Source: an uncultured Bacteroides sp.
GTDB taxonomy: Bacteria > Bacteroidota > Bacteroidia > Bacteroidales > Bacteroidaceae
Assembly: GCA_905198575.1 (NCBI GenBank)
Contig: CAJKDC010000092.1
Span: 1 to 11,001 of the forward strand
Direction: 5' to 3'
Length of the DNA: 11,001 nucleotides
In this document: positions 1 to 6,740 of the stretch, one piece after another
Numbering within the stretch: position 1 is the stretch's first letter
Layout: every line of letters begins with the position of its first letter
Translations under genes and position numbers: made by a program
The notes under the pieces: generated by a model
The model's database searches: none
What the model was told of the DNA's origin: nothing
The model's input: the letters and a program-made list of their open reading frames with translations, nothing else

Positions 1-509
1 CTGAAGAAGTTATCGACTTCGCTACTCGTACAGGTTGCGATTCTTTGGCTATCTCTATCGGTACATCTCACGGTGCTTACAAATTTACTCCAGAACAGTG
101 CCATGTAGATCCTGAAACTGGCCGTTTGGTTCCTCCTCCATTGGCATTCGACGTATTGGATGCAGTTATGGAAAAACTTCCAGGATTCCCTATCGTTCTT
201 CACGGTTCTTCATCAGTTCCTCAGGAAGAAGTTGATACTATCAACAAATATGGTGGTGCTTTGAAAGCTGCTGTAGGTATTCCAGAAGAACAGTTGCGTA
301 AAGCTGCTAAATCTGCAGTTTGCAAAATCAACATCGACTCAGACTCTCGTCTGGCTATGACTGCTGCTATCCGTAAAGTATTCGCTGAAAAACCAGCTGA
401 ATTTGACCCACGTAAATATCTGGGCCCAGCTCGCGATAACATGGAAAAACAGTATAAGCACAAAATCCTGAACGTATTGGGTTCAGACAACAAATTGGCT
501 CAGTGCTAA
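1..509 (+). CDS. fba: Class II fructose-bisphosphate aldolase, 3' part (5' end outside the window)
   Basis: This is the C-terminal half of the zinc-dependent aldolase that cleaves fructose 1,6-bisphosphate into dihydroxyacetone phosphate and glyceraldehyde 3-phosphate in the cytosol (glycolysis/gluconeogenesis). The frame is open from the first bases (first full codon at 3), so the gene enters from the left. About 168 residues are present, roughly half the length of the usual 330-residue family member. Visible motifs are GTSHGAYK, whose His (codon 69-71) should be a zinc ligand, LHGSSSVP, whose His (codon 201-203) should be the second, and the substrate-loop motif KINIDSDSRLA. The TTG near position 45 is internal, because conserved aldolase sequence (RTGCDSLAISIG) runs through it. 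Codon choice is strongly biased (GGT, GCT, GTT, CGT), which fits a highly expressed glycolytic gene. A strong terminator follows the stop by about 12 bases. Identification is secure. Confidence 0.96.
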   Translation, partial: EEVIDFATRTGCDSLAISIGTSHGAYKFTPEQCHVDPETGRLVPPPLAFDVLDAVMEKLPGFPIVLHGSSSVPQEEVDTINKYGGALKAAVGIPEEQLRKAAKSAVCKINIDSDSRLAMTAAIRKVFAEKPAEFDPRKYLGPARDNMEKQYKHKILNVLGSDNKLAQC

Positions 510-521
510 TATTGAAATCCG

Positions 522-562
522 ATAAATAAAAAAAGCCGCAATTTGCGGCTTTTTTTATTTAT
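522..562. terminator. Bidirectional intrinsic terminator between fba and the DUF3332 gene
   Basis: A perfect inverted repeat has a stem of about 19 bp and a 3-base loop (541-543). The core GCCGCA/TGCGGC is flanked by an A-rich arm on the left and a T-rich arm on the right. Transcripts from either strand therefore end in a GC-rich hairpin followed by a U tract. It lies 12 bases after the aldolase stop and 12 bases after the stop of the convergent minus-strand gene, so one element should serve both. Confidence 0.93.
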
Positions 563-574
563 ATTTATTGAGGT

Positions 575-1123
575 TTATCTTGCTGCATAGAATAAAGAAC
601 TTCCGTTCAAACTTCTTAAAGCAGAAACTCCATTCATGTCAGGGACTACAGTTGCTGTACCGTTGGCGGTTGTTGCAGAAACAGTTCCATCTTCATTGAA
701 TTTGATTAATTCGAAGCTTTGTCCTTCAGCTTCAGCATTCCAGGTACGGTTGTCTTTATTATATACCAAATCTACAGATTTATTTTCTCCTTTTTTGGTA
801 ATGGTGTATCCATCTTCGTTTGTGCGAACCAGGTATTCTCCGTTTTCACCTTTGATGGTTTTTTCTTGTCCGACTTGTGCAACTGGATTTGAACCACTCC
901 AGAACTCAATACTGTTTAATACAATGATGTCTGCAAGATAGGCAACTTCGTATACCGGAACAATATGGAAGGCAAGAAATACGATTTCGTTTACAAACTT
1001 ATTGCTTACGCCACTATTCCAGTCTTTCAGCTTATTCCACAGACCAAATGATCCAATACATGACGAAAAAAGCAAGCTTCCGCAGAGCAAAGAACTTACA
1101 GCCAATAATTTTCCTTTTTTCAT
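575..1123 (-). CDS. DUF3332-family putative lipoprotein, 182 aa
   Basis: This matches the DUF3332 family common in Bacteroides and Prevotella; its function is unknown. The N-terminus is a lipoprotein-type signal: a KKGK charged start, a hydrophobic core, then LFSSC with Cys22 as the likely lipidation site. The residues after Cys (IGSFG) lack the acidic run associated with surface export in Bacteroidetes, so a periplasm-facing location is likelier. The segment after the signal contains the family-typical FGLWNKLKDWN (about 26-36) and a hydrophobic stretch at about 47-70 that may be a membrane segment. A polar beta-rich half follows (about 85-160), with repeated ENGEYLV/NEDGYTI/NEDGTV-like short turns. 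The start at 1123 is supported by the signal peptide. The gene stands alone, convergent with fba and divergent from the MFS gene. Family recognition is fairly sure; function is not known. Confidence 0.85.
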   Translation of the reverse strand: MKKGKLLAVSSLLCGSLLFSSCIGSFGLWNKLKDWNSGVSNKFVNEIVFLAFHIVPVYEVAYLADIIVLNSIEFWSGSNPVAQVGQEKTIKGENGEYLVRTNEDGYTITKKGENKSVDLVYNKDNRTWNAEAEGQSFELIKFNEDGTVSATTANGTATVVPDMNGVSALRSLNGSSLFYAAR

Positions 1124-1187
1124 TGTTTTTCTAATTTTAGGTTATTAAATCGTTCTTTTATTGATAACATAAAGATATGCTTCTTTA

Positions 1188-1195
1188 CAAATATA
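1188..1195 (-). promoter_or_regulatory. Candidate -7 box for the DUF3332 gene
   Basis: Read on the minus strand this is TATATTTG, a full match to the Bacteroides -7 consensus TAnnTTTG. It would start transcription near 1181 and give a 5' leader of roughly 58 bases before the ATG at 1121-1123. No clear TTTG -33 element lies at the expected distance, and the region is very AT-rich, so a chance match is possible. Confidence 0.4.
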
Positions 1196-1222
1196 TAACT
1201 AATTCTTTGTATCTTAAATTTT

Positions 1223-1246
1223 TTTGTTGAAAAAATTGTATCTTTG
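1223..1246 (+). promoter_or_regulatory. Promoter of the MFS transporter gene
   Basis: TATCTTTG at 1239-1246 is a full match to the Bacteroides -7 box TAnnTTTG. An upstream TTTG at 1223-1226 follows a T run and is separated from the -7 box by 12 bases of A-rich sequence. That is shorter than the roughly 19-20 bases usual for a -33 TTTG. The predicted start of transcription is near 1252, leaving a leader of about 40 bases before the ATG at 1292. This rules out the upstream in-frame TTG at 1244, which lies inside the box. Confidence 0.72.
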
Positions 1247-1291
1247 CCCCTTGTTAACCTACAGATTATTAATTCATATAAAATTATAAAG

Positions 1292-2647
1292 ATGACAGAA
1301 CAGATTCAGAAAAGGCTGAATGATTCGAAGGCTACCCGTTGGGGAGCTTTGGCTATTGTCGCTTTTACCATGATGGCGGCATATTATGTAAATGATGTAG
1401 TAGCACCTTTAAAGACTATGCTTGAATCCGATTTGGGATGGAATAGTAGTGAATTTGGACTTTTTACAGGTGCATATAGCTTTTTGAATGTATTTTTCCT
1501 GATGTTGATTTGGGGTGGTTTGATTTTGGACCGCTTTGGAATTCGTTTCACTGGAAAGCTGGCTACTATTCTGATGGTAGTGGGTACAGCACTTGAATAT
1601 TACGCAATGACAGCAATGGCAGGTGATACTTCCACTATATTGGGCTATAAGTCTGGTGTATTTGTTGCTTCTGCAGGTTATTCTATTTTCGGTGTAGGTG
1701 CAGAAGTTGCTGGTATTACAGTGACAAAAATCATTGCCAAATGGTTTAAAGGTAAAGAGGTAGCTACAGCGATGGGTGTTCAGGTTGCATTGGCCCGTAT
1801 CGGTTCTCAGGCTGGATACGCTGTTGCTATTCCGTTAGCTCGTTCCTTTGGACTGACTTCTCCGGTATTGTTGGGACTGGTACTTCTGATTGGTGGAATG
1901 ATTGCATTTTTTGCTTTCTCTATCCTTGACAAGAAATTGGACCGCCAGGTTGAAGAGTCGGTAGCTGATGATGAGGAAGAAAAGTTCTCTTTCAAAGATG
2001 TAAAGCATATTCTTTCTAATCCAGGCTTTTGGCTGATTGCTTTGCTTTGTGTATTGTTCTATTCGTGTGTATTCCCTTTCCAGAAGTTTGCATCAGAGTT
2101 GATGACCAGCAAATATGGTATTGATGAAAACGTTGCAGGATTTTTTGCTGGATTGCCAGCCTTGGGCGCTTTGTTCCTGACTCCTGTATTCGGAGGACTG
2201 GTTGATAAAAAAGGAAAATCAGCTTCGATTATGATGTTGGGAGCAGCAATGCTGATTTGTGTTCATTTTGTATATGCTATCCCTTCTATTAATAACTGGT
2301 TTGTAGCAATTATATTGATGATAGTATTGGGTATTGCTTTCTCATTGGTACCTTCGGCTATGTGGCCAGCTGTAGCTAAGATATTCCCTGTTAGCCAACT
2401 TGGTACGGCTTATGCGCTTATCTTCTTTATTCAGAATATTGGTCTTTGGGGTATTCCTACCTTGATTGGTGCTGTACTGGATAATTATTGTGTAATCGAG
2501 GTAAATGGTGTGAGAAGTTATGATTATACTTTACCAATGTGTATCTTTACCGGTATTGCAGTATTGTCTATGTTGGTAGCATTTATGTTGAAAGTAGCTG
2601 ATAAGAAGTATGGCTATAAACTGGAAGAACCTAATATCAAAGCTTAA
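1292..2647 (+). CDS. Major facilitator superfamily transporter, 12 TM, 451 aa
   Basis: This is an inner-membrane secondary transporter; its substrate cannot be read from the sequence. I chose the ATG at 1292 because the longer in-frame TTG at 1244 falls inside the -7 promoter box. Hydrophobic segments fit two six-helix halves. The loop after TM2 carries the MFS motif A-like LDRFGIRFTGK (79-89), and the matching position in the second half is VDKKGKSAS (284-292). The central cytoplasmic loop (about 205-225) is acidic, with a DDEEEK run. The early YYVNDVVAPL and the GWNSSEFGLFTGAYS segment resemble oxalate/formate-antiporter-like and MFSD1-like MFS proteins widespread in Bacteroidales. The gene is monocistronic: it has its own promoter and a hairpin after the stop. 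Position next to fba suggests a carboxylate or central-carbon substrate, but this is weak inference. Confidence 0.9.
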   Translation: MTEQIQKRLNDSKATRWGALAIVAFTMMAAYYVNDVVAPLKTMLESDLGWNSSEFGLFTGAYSFLNVFFLMLIWGGLILDRFGIRFTGKLATILMVVGTALEYYAMTAMAGDTSTILGYKSGVFVASAGYSIFGVGAEVAGITVTKIIAKWFKGKEVATAMGVQVALARIGSQAGYAVAIPLARSFGLTSPVLLGLVLLIGGMIAFFAFSILDKKLDRQVEESVADDEEEKFSFKDVKHILSNPGFWLIALLCVLFYSCVFPFQKFASELMTSKYGIDENVAGFFAGLPALGALFLTPVFGGLVDKKGKSASIMMLGAAMLICVHFVYAIPSINNWFVAIILMIVLGIAFSLVPSAMWPAVAKIFPVSQLGTAYALIFFIQNIGLWGIPTLIGAVLDNYCVIEVNGVRSYDYTLPMCIFTGIAVLSMLVAFMLKVADKKYGYKLEEPNIKA

Positions 2648-2680
2648 TGCTTTAGGGTAAGAATTAATATAGGAATATAG

Positions 2681-2738
2681 AAATCCCTTGTATTCAAGAA
2701 TGTGATATACCATATTCAAGGAATACAAGGGATTTTTT
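2681..2738. terminator. Long hairpin terminator between the MFS gene and the convergent DUF4831 gene
   Basis: Arms at 2681-2695 and 2721-2735 form a perfect 15-bp stem (AAATCCCTTGTATTC with its complement). The inner part can pair further (GAATGTG with CATATTC, one G-U). On the plus strand it is followed by a T run, as expected for the MFS transcript. On the minus strand the downstream U tract is poorer, so termination of the nnr-DUF4831 transcript here is likely but weaker. Confidence 0.85.
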
Positions 2739-2761
2739 ATACTAGTTGTGTTTCAGTTCGT

Positions 2762-3808
2762 TTATAAGTCTTTGTCTATTTTCAAAATACCTCCAGTTGT
2801 GGTATTGAATATTACGCGTGTATTGACTTTTTTATTGAATAAGTCGTCTACCAAGACTTCTTTGTTTCCAAATCCGGAAACAGAAACTTCACCTTTGAAC
2901 ATTTTCTTGCCACGGAAAGTAACATTGACTTCTGCTTTCCCGGGGATATTGTAGATGATTCCGTCCAGTTTTTTCTTTTTATTTTCGGATTCTGGATTCA
3001 CAGGAAACATACCTGCATTTTTGATACTTATATACAAAGGTTCGCCAGCCAGATTGTTGGCATCGAGCACTCCCAACTTTTGTGAGAAACGGCATACCGT
3101 TTGGTTGCTGATTTCTTCCGGTTCAATCCGGAAGGTAAATACTTTGTCCTCACGGTTGGTCACTCCTTTAAACATTTGGGTTAGCGCCTGTTCTTGTTTG
3201 TCCAAATTGTCTATAATCAGTTTGAGAGAAGCTCCATCCTTAGGCATATTGTCGGCCTGACCTCGCAGAATACTATTTTTGCTTTCGCGTATATTATAGA
3301 TTTCTTTTGCTGTAAGTTCTGCCATTTTAGCGGTAGAGCCTGCCAGCAATATTTCTTCAGTCATGAAGTTTCTGGGGTTTATTTGCTTTTGAGGCTTCTC
3401 AAGCTGAAGGTCATCAGTATCCTCCTCTTGGGGAACCGTTGTATTTACAGCTTTGATTATACCGTCTTTGGTCAATTCAATGTTTGAGGCCAAAGATTTA
3501 TCTTTTAGCTTGATAGTATATGCATTGTTCGTATCAGGAATTCCTGCGGGCTGTGTAATGATTTTCTTTATTTCCCAACATTCGCTGGGTTGCGATGTAA
3601 CATTGTTCAGTCGCAGATACCGGTTGGCATATTGACAGAACTCTCCAGGTGTATAGCTCACTTTGGTAGCAATGACTTTCACTTCTATCACTGTTTTAGG
3701 GAGGAAATATACAATCCCCTCGCTAGATCCGGGAGTATACTGGCTGTAGTCTTGCGCTGCTGCTCCCATCGAAGCCAGAAGTCCCAATGCTATGATTCCT
3801 GTTTTCAT
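2762..3808 (-). CDS. DUF4831-family exported protein, 348 aa
   Basis: This matches the DUF4831 family, found mainly in Bacteroidales, with no assigned function. The first 18-19 residues are a signal peptide (MKTGIIALGLLASMGAAAQ, cleavage after the AAA/AQ region). There is no lipobox Cys, so the mature protein is periplasmic or outer-membrane associated. No membrane helices follow. The body contains an early strand-rich part (VYFLPKTVIEVKVIATKVSYTPGEF), a middle part with MTEEILLAGSTAKMAELTAKEIY and NMPKDGASLKLIIDNLDKQ segments rich in helix-forming residues, and a C-terminal half that ends in VFNTTTGGILKID. The start at 3808 has a good ribosome binding site, CTAAAGGAT, which overlaps the end of nnr. 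With only 5 bases after the nnr stop the two genes must be cotranscribed. No catalytic motif was recognised. Confidence 0.85.
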   Translation of the reverse strand: MKTGIIALGLLASMGAAAQDYSQYTPGSSEGIVYFLPKTVIEVKVIATKVSYTPGEFCQYANRYLRLNNVTSQPSECWEIKKIITQPAGIPDTNNAYTIKLKDKSLASNIELTKDGIIKAVNTTVPQEEDTDDLQLEKPQKQINPRNFMTEEILLAGSTAKMAELTAKEIYNIRESKNSILRGQADNMPKDGASLKLIIDNLDKQEQALTQMFKGVTNREDKVFTFRIEPEEISNQTVCRFSQKLGVLDANNLAGEPLYISIKNAGMFPVNPESENKKKKLDGIIYNIPGKAEVNVTFRGKKMFKGEVSVSGFGNKEVLVDDLFNKKVNTRVIFNTTTGGILKIDKDL

Positions 3809-3813
3809 ATCCT

Positions 3814-5334
3814 TTAGTTTTTGGTTTCACTTAATTTTTTCCATGCTTCAGGCAGTGCATCAATGATGTCTTGTGCCGTCATGCTAATCTCTCCCATACG
3901 TTCGGCCGCAATGTCGCCTGCCATGCCATGTACATATACAGCCAGTCTGCACGCATCTTCACGTCCATATCCCTGTGCTAGCAGAGAGGTTATGATACCG
4001 GTTAATACGTCACCGCTACCGGCTGTTGCCATGCCCGGATTACCTGTAGGATTGATATAGCAGTTTCCTTCTGGTGTAACAACGATGCTCCATGCACCTT
4101 TTATGATGATGAAGCATTGCAGATAACTTGCCAGTTCTTTTGCCTTGGTGAGCCGTTCAAAACTGTCTGTGCACTTTCCGATAATCCGTTCCAACTCTTT
4201 GACATGAGGTGTGAGTATGGAGCGCTTAGGTATTCTGTTCAGCCAAGTACGGTGTGTGCTGAAATTATTCAGTGCATCGGCATCCAGAACAAGAGGAAGG
4301 TAGCAAGTTTTCACCTGATCCAGCATTGCAAGTGCAGTATCTTCTTCCTGACCGATTCCAGGACCAATGCCAACGGCCTGGAAATTATCCAAGTCTGTAG
4401 GCTCAACGAAGAATTCTTCGTGCAAATCACTTTGTACGATAGCTTCGGGAACAGCTGTTTGCAGCAACGGAATATTTCTGATAGGAGAATGTACGGTAAG
4501 TAGTCCTACTCCTGATTTCAGACAAGCTTTTGCCGAGAGAATTGCAGCACCAGCCATGCCGTATGAACCGGCAATGAGCAATGCATGTCCGAAGTTACCT
4601 TTATGTGCAAATCTCTTTCGGGGTTTGATGATACTGCGCATCTCCCGTCCTTCGGTGATGAAGTAAGGAGTGTCGGCTTGCTTAAGATAATCGTCTTTCA
4701 ATTGGATGTCGATAACCTCTACTTCGCCAATGATTTCTTCGTTTTCTGTAAAGAAAAATGCAAGCTTGGGATATTGGATAGTCAGGGTAAGTGTTGCCCG
4801 GATGATGTTCTGTCGGATATTGTGTGTGTTGTCTTCGCACATCAATCCGGAAGGCATATCAATAGAAACTACTTTCGACGGAGATGCATTGATGTATTTT
4901 ACGACTGCTGCAAAACCTCCGCTTAAAGCTTTATTTAGTCCAACTCCAAATAATCCGTCAATTACAATATCCTGTGCAGAAAGCTGTGGAGGAGTAAACT
5001 GGTTGCTGATCTCGTTGTATTTACCAAATCCAACTTCCTTGAGTCTTTGGATGTTGGCAACACATTCTTCCGAGAGAGCTCCTGTGACGTTGAATAAGAA
5101 TACTTCTACATCATAGTTTTTGAGGAAAAGCATGCGGGCAACTGCAAGAGCATCTCCACCATTGTTTCCGGGGCCTGCAAAAACCACCATTCTGTGTGAG
5201 CGGTCCCAACGGCTGATGATTGCTTCGGTCAATCTTTGTGCTGCATGTTCCATCAAGTCGATAGAGGCAATAGGCTCGTTACCTATGGTATATGCATCTG
5301 CCTCTTTAAATTGGTTATGTGTTAAAATTTTCAT
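3814..5334 (-). CDS. nnr: Bifunctional NAD(P)H-hydrate epimerase / ADP-dependent (S)-NAD(P)H-hydrate dehydratase, 506 aa
   Basis: This cytosolic metabolite-repair enzyme acts on NADH and NADPH that have become hydrated: the N-terminal domain interconverts R and S hydrates and the C-terminal domain dehydrates the S form using ADP. The YjeF_N epimerase domain (about 1-215) shows GPGNNGGD (54-61), DGLFGVGL (126-133) and SIDMPSGL (157-164). The family's usual GNNGGDG reads GNNGGDA here, a small change. The dehydratase domain (about 230-500) shows HKGNFGH (244-250), GIGPGIG (322-328), DADALN (351-356), LTPHVKE (374-380) and GNPGMATAGSGD (431-442), with Asp442 as the expected catalytic residue. Length is normal for the fused form. 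The gene heads a two-gene operon with the DUF4831 gene and is divergent from hpt. Identification is secure. Confidence 0.96.
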   Translation of the reverse strand: MKILTHNQFKEADAYTIGNEPIASIDLMEHAAQRLTEAIISRWDRSHRMVVFAGPGNNGGDALAVARMLFLKNYDVEVFLFNVTGALSEECVANIQRLKEVGFGKYNEISNQFTPPQLSAQDIVIDGLFGVGLNKALSGGFAAVVKYINASPSKVVSIDMPSGLMCEDNTHNIRQNIIRATLTLTIQYPKLAFFFTENEEIIGEVEVIDIQLKDDYLKQADTPYFITEGREMRSIIKPRKRFAHKGNFGHALLIAGSYGMAGAAILSAKACLKSGVGLLTVHSPIRNIPLLQTAVPEAIVQSDLHEEFFVEPTDLDNFQAVGIGPGIGQEEDTALAMLDQVKTCYLPLVLDADALNNFSTHRTWLNRIPKRSILTPHVKELERIIGKCTDSFERLTKAKELASYLQCFIIIKGAWSIVVTPEGNCYINPTGNPGMATAGSGDVLTGIITSLLAQGYGREDACRLAVYVHGMAGDIAAERMGEISMTAQDIIDALPEAWKKLSETKN

Positions 5335-5358
5335 CCTTTTTTACTGAGTATTGGTCGG

Positions 5359-5366
5359 TAAAAGTA
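5359..5366 (-). promoter_or_regulatory. Weak candidate -7 box for nnr
   Basis: On the minus strand this reads TACTTTTA, one base off TAnnTTTG. It lies about 25 bases upstream of the nnr start codon and would give a very short leader. No TTTG -33 element is evident. It is the best candidate in the 152-base divergent spacer, but it is not decisive. Confidence 0.3.
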
Positions 5367-5437
5367 CTAAAAAAGCTGTAATATCATATCATTTGAAGAG
5401 TAAAATATTCCTTAAATAGCCGATAGATATGCGGCTT

Positions 5438-5461
5438 TTTGCGAGAAAAATCGTACTTTTG
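5438..5461 (+). promoter_or_regulatory. Promoter of hpt-adk
   Basis: TACTTTTG at 5454-5461 fully matches the Bacteroides -7 box TAnnTTTG. A TTTG at 5438-5441 after a T run lies 12 bases upstream, across an A-rich spacer, exactly as in the MFS promoter at 1223-1246. Transcription should start near 5468, about 19 bases before the ATG at 5487. The in-frame TTG at 5439 lies within this element and cannot be the start if the promoter is right. Confidence 0.7.
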
Positions 5462-5486
5462 CGGCAACTTAATTGCAATATATCGT

Positions 5487-6023
5487 ATGGACATTATTCA
5501 GATAAAAGACAAGCGCTTTAAAACCTTTATTCCTGAAGCTCAAATTCTGCAGGAGGTAAGCCGCGTTGCAAATGAAATTATGAATGACTTGAGGGATGAA
5601 AAACCTTTGTTTGTCAGTGTTTTGAACGGCTCTTTTATGTTTACGGCCGATTTAATGAAGTATCTGGATATGCCCTGTGAAGTCTCTTTTGTGAAGCTGG
5701 CTTCGTATGAGGGTACCTCATCTACCGGAAAGGTAAAAGAACTGGTAGGCTTGAACGACGATATAACCGGACGTACGGTTGTTATTGTGGAAGATATTGT
5801 GGATACAGGACTTACCATGCAGCGTTTGGTTGAGACGCTTAAAGCCCGTAATCCGAAAGAGGTACGTATTGCCACTTTGCTGGTAAAGCCAGATAAATTG
5901 CAGGTGCCGTTGGATATTCAGTATGTAGCCATGAATATTCCAAACGATTTCATCGTGGGATACGGACTGGACTATGATGGCTTGGGACGTAACTATCGGG
6001 ACATTTATACTGTAATCGAATAA
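5487..6023 (+). CDS. hpt: Hypoxanthine phosphoribosyltransferase, 178 aa
   Basis: This cytosolic purine-salvage enzyme transfers phosphoribose from PRPP to hypoxanthine (and usually guanine), giving IMP or GMP. It is a type I phosphoribosyltransferase: the PRPP loop VVIVEDIVDTGLT is at 98-110 with the acidic pair E102-D103. LNGSF (46-50) matches the pyrophosphate-binding loop, SYEGTSSTG (73-81) matches the flexible loop, and Lys134 in VKPDK plus FIVGYGLDYDG (155-165) match the base-binding part. At 178 residues it is typical of short bacterial HPRTs. I chose the ATG at 5487; the longer in-frame TTG at 5439 is inside the promoter and would add 16 residues unlike the family. No clear Shine-Dalgarno is seen. 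It is followed by adk after 29 bases with no terminator, so the two are probably cotranscribed. Confidence 0.95.
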   Translation: MDIIQIKDKRFKTFIPEAQILQEVSRVANEIMNDLRDEKPLFVSVLNGSFMFTADLMKYLDMPCEVSFVKLASYEGTSSTGKVKELVGLNDDITGRTVVIVEDIVDTGLTMQRLVETLKARNPKEVRIATLLVKPDKLQVPLDIQYVAMNIPNDFIVGYGLDYDGLGRNYRDIYTVIE

Positions 6024-6052
6024 TTTTTTAATATAACAATTAGGTAAAAAAG

Positions 6053-6622
6053 ATGTTGAACATTGTAATTTTCGGTGCTCCGGGCTCTGGTAAAGGTACT
6101 CAGAGTGCTCGTATCGTAGAAAAATATGGTTTGAACCATATCTCTACTGGTGACGTTTTGCGTGCAGAAATCAAAAATGGTACAGAACTGGGTAAAACAG
6201 CTAAAGGTTATATCGATAACGGTCAGCTTATTCCAGATGCACTGATGATTGATATCTTGGCTAGCGTATTCGATAGCTTCAAAGATAGCAAAGGTGTTAT
6301 TTTCGATGGTTTCCCACGTACTGTAGCTCAGGCAGAAGCTTTGAAAGTTATGTTGACTGAACGCGGACAGGAAGTTTCAATCATGTTGGATCTGGAAGTT
6401 CCTGAAAACGAACTGATGGACCGTCTTATCAAACGTGGTCAGGAATCAGGTCGTGCTGACGATAACGAAGAAACTATCAAGAAACGTCTCGTTGTATATC
6501 ACTCACAGACAGCTCCTTTGATTGACTGGTACAAGAATGATGGTAAATACCAGCACATCAACGGATTGGGCAGCATGGACACTATTTTTGCTGACATCTG
6601 CTCTGCAATTGATAAACTCTAA
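6053..6622 (+). CDS. adk: Adenylate kinase, 189 aa, short-lid form
   Basis: It catalyses ATP + AMP = 2 ADP and sets the cytosolic adenylate energy balance. The P-loop GAPGSGKGTQ is at 8-17, the AMP-binding STGDVLR at 31-37, the signature FDGFPRT at 84-90 and the lid arginine motif KRGQESGRADD at 127-137. The lid is the short kind without the zinc-binding Cys set seen in long bacterial Adks, matching the 189-residue length. The codon set is strongly biased to GGT, GCT, GTT and CGT compared with hpt before it and obg after it, which suggests high expression. The ATG at 6053 puts the P-loop at its normal distance from the N-terminus, and a modest purine-rich stretch lies upstream. It is probably second in an hpt-adk operon, with a hairpin after its stop. 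Confidence 0.97.
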   Translation: MLNIVIFGAPGSGKGTQSARIVEKYGLNHISTGDVLRAEIKNGTELGKTAKGYIDNGQLIPDALMIDILASVFDSFKDSKGVIFDGFPRTVAQAEALKVMLTERGQEVSIMLDLEVPENELMDRLIKRGQESGRADDNEETIKKRLVVYHSQTAPLIDWYKNDGKYQHINGLGSMDTIFADICSAIDKL

Positions 6623-6639
6623 TTGACAAAGAATCAAAA

Positions 6640-6696
6640 GGATGAAGAATAGAGGATCTTTCATCGGAAGATGCTTTGTTCTTCATCCCTTTTTTT
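6640..6696 (+). terminator. Hairpin terminator after adk, possibly leaky
   Basis: Arms GGATGAAGAA (6640-6649) and TTCTTCATCC (6679-6688) pair perfectly. An inner stem (ATCTTTC with GGAAGAT, one G-U) lies between them. A C and then seven T residues follow at 6690-6696, as in an intrinsic terminator. Since no convincing promoter lies between this element and obg, some readthrough into the obg operon is possible. Confidence 0.75.
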
Positions 6697-6740
6697 ATGG
6701 TGGCGCGCAGCTGCCTGTTTATCTAACAAGAAATTAAATT

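Noticed and set aside
4117..4666. Several plus-strand frames of about 100-130 codons across 4117-4666
   Set aside because: They overlap the conserved dehydratase domain of nnr on the minus strand and show no family features of their own.
5418..5440. Small stem AGCCG/CGGCT followed by T residues upstream of hpt
   Set aside because: It has only five base pairs and sits between divergent genes where no transcript needs to end; the T residues are part of the hpt promoter element.
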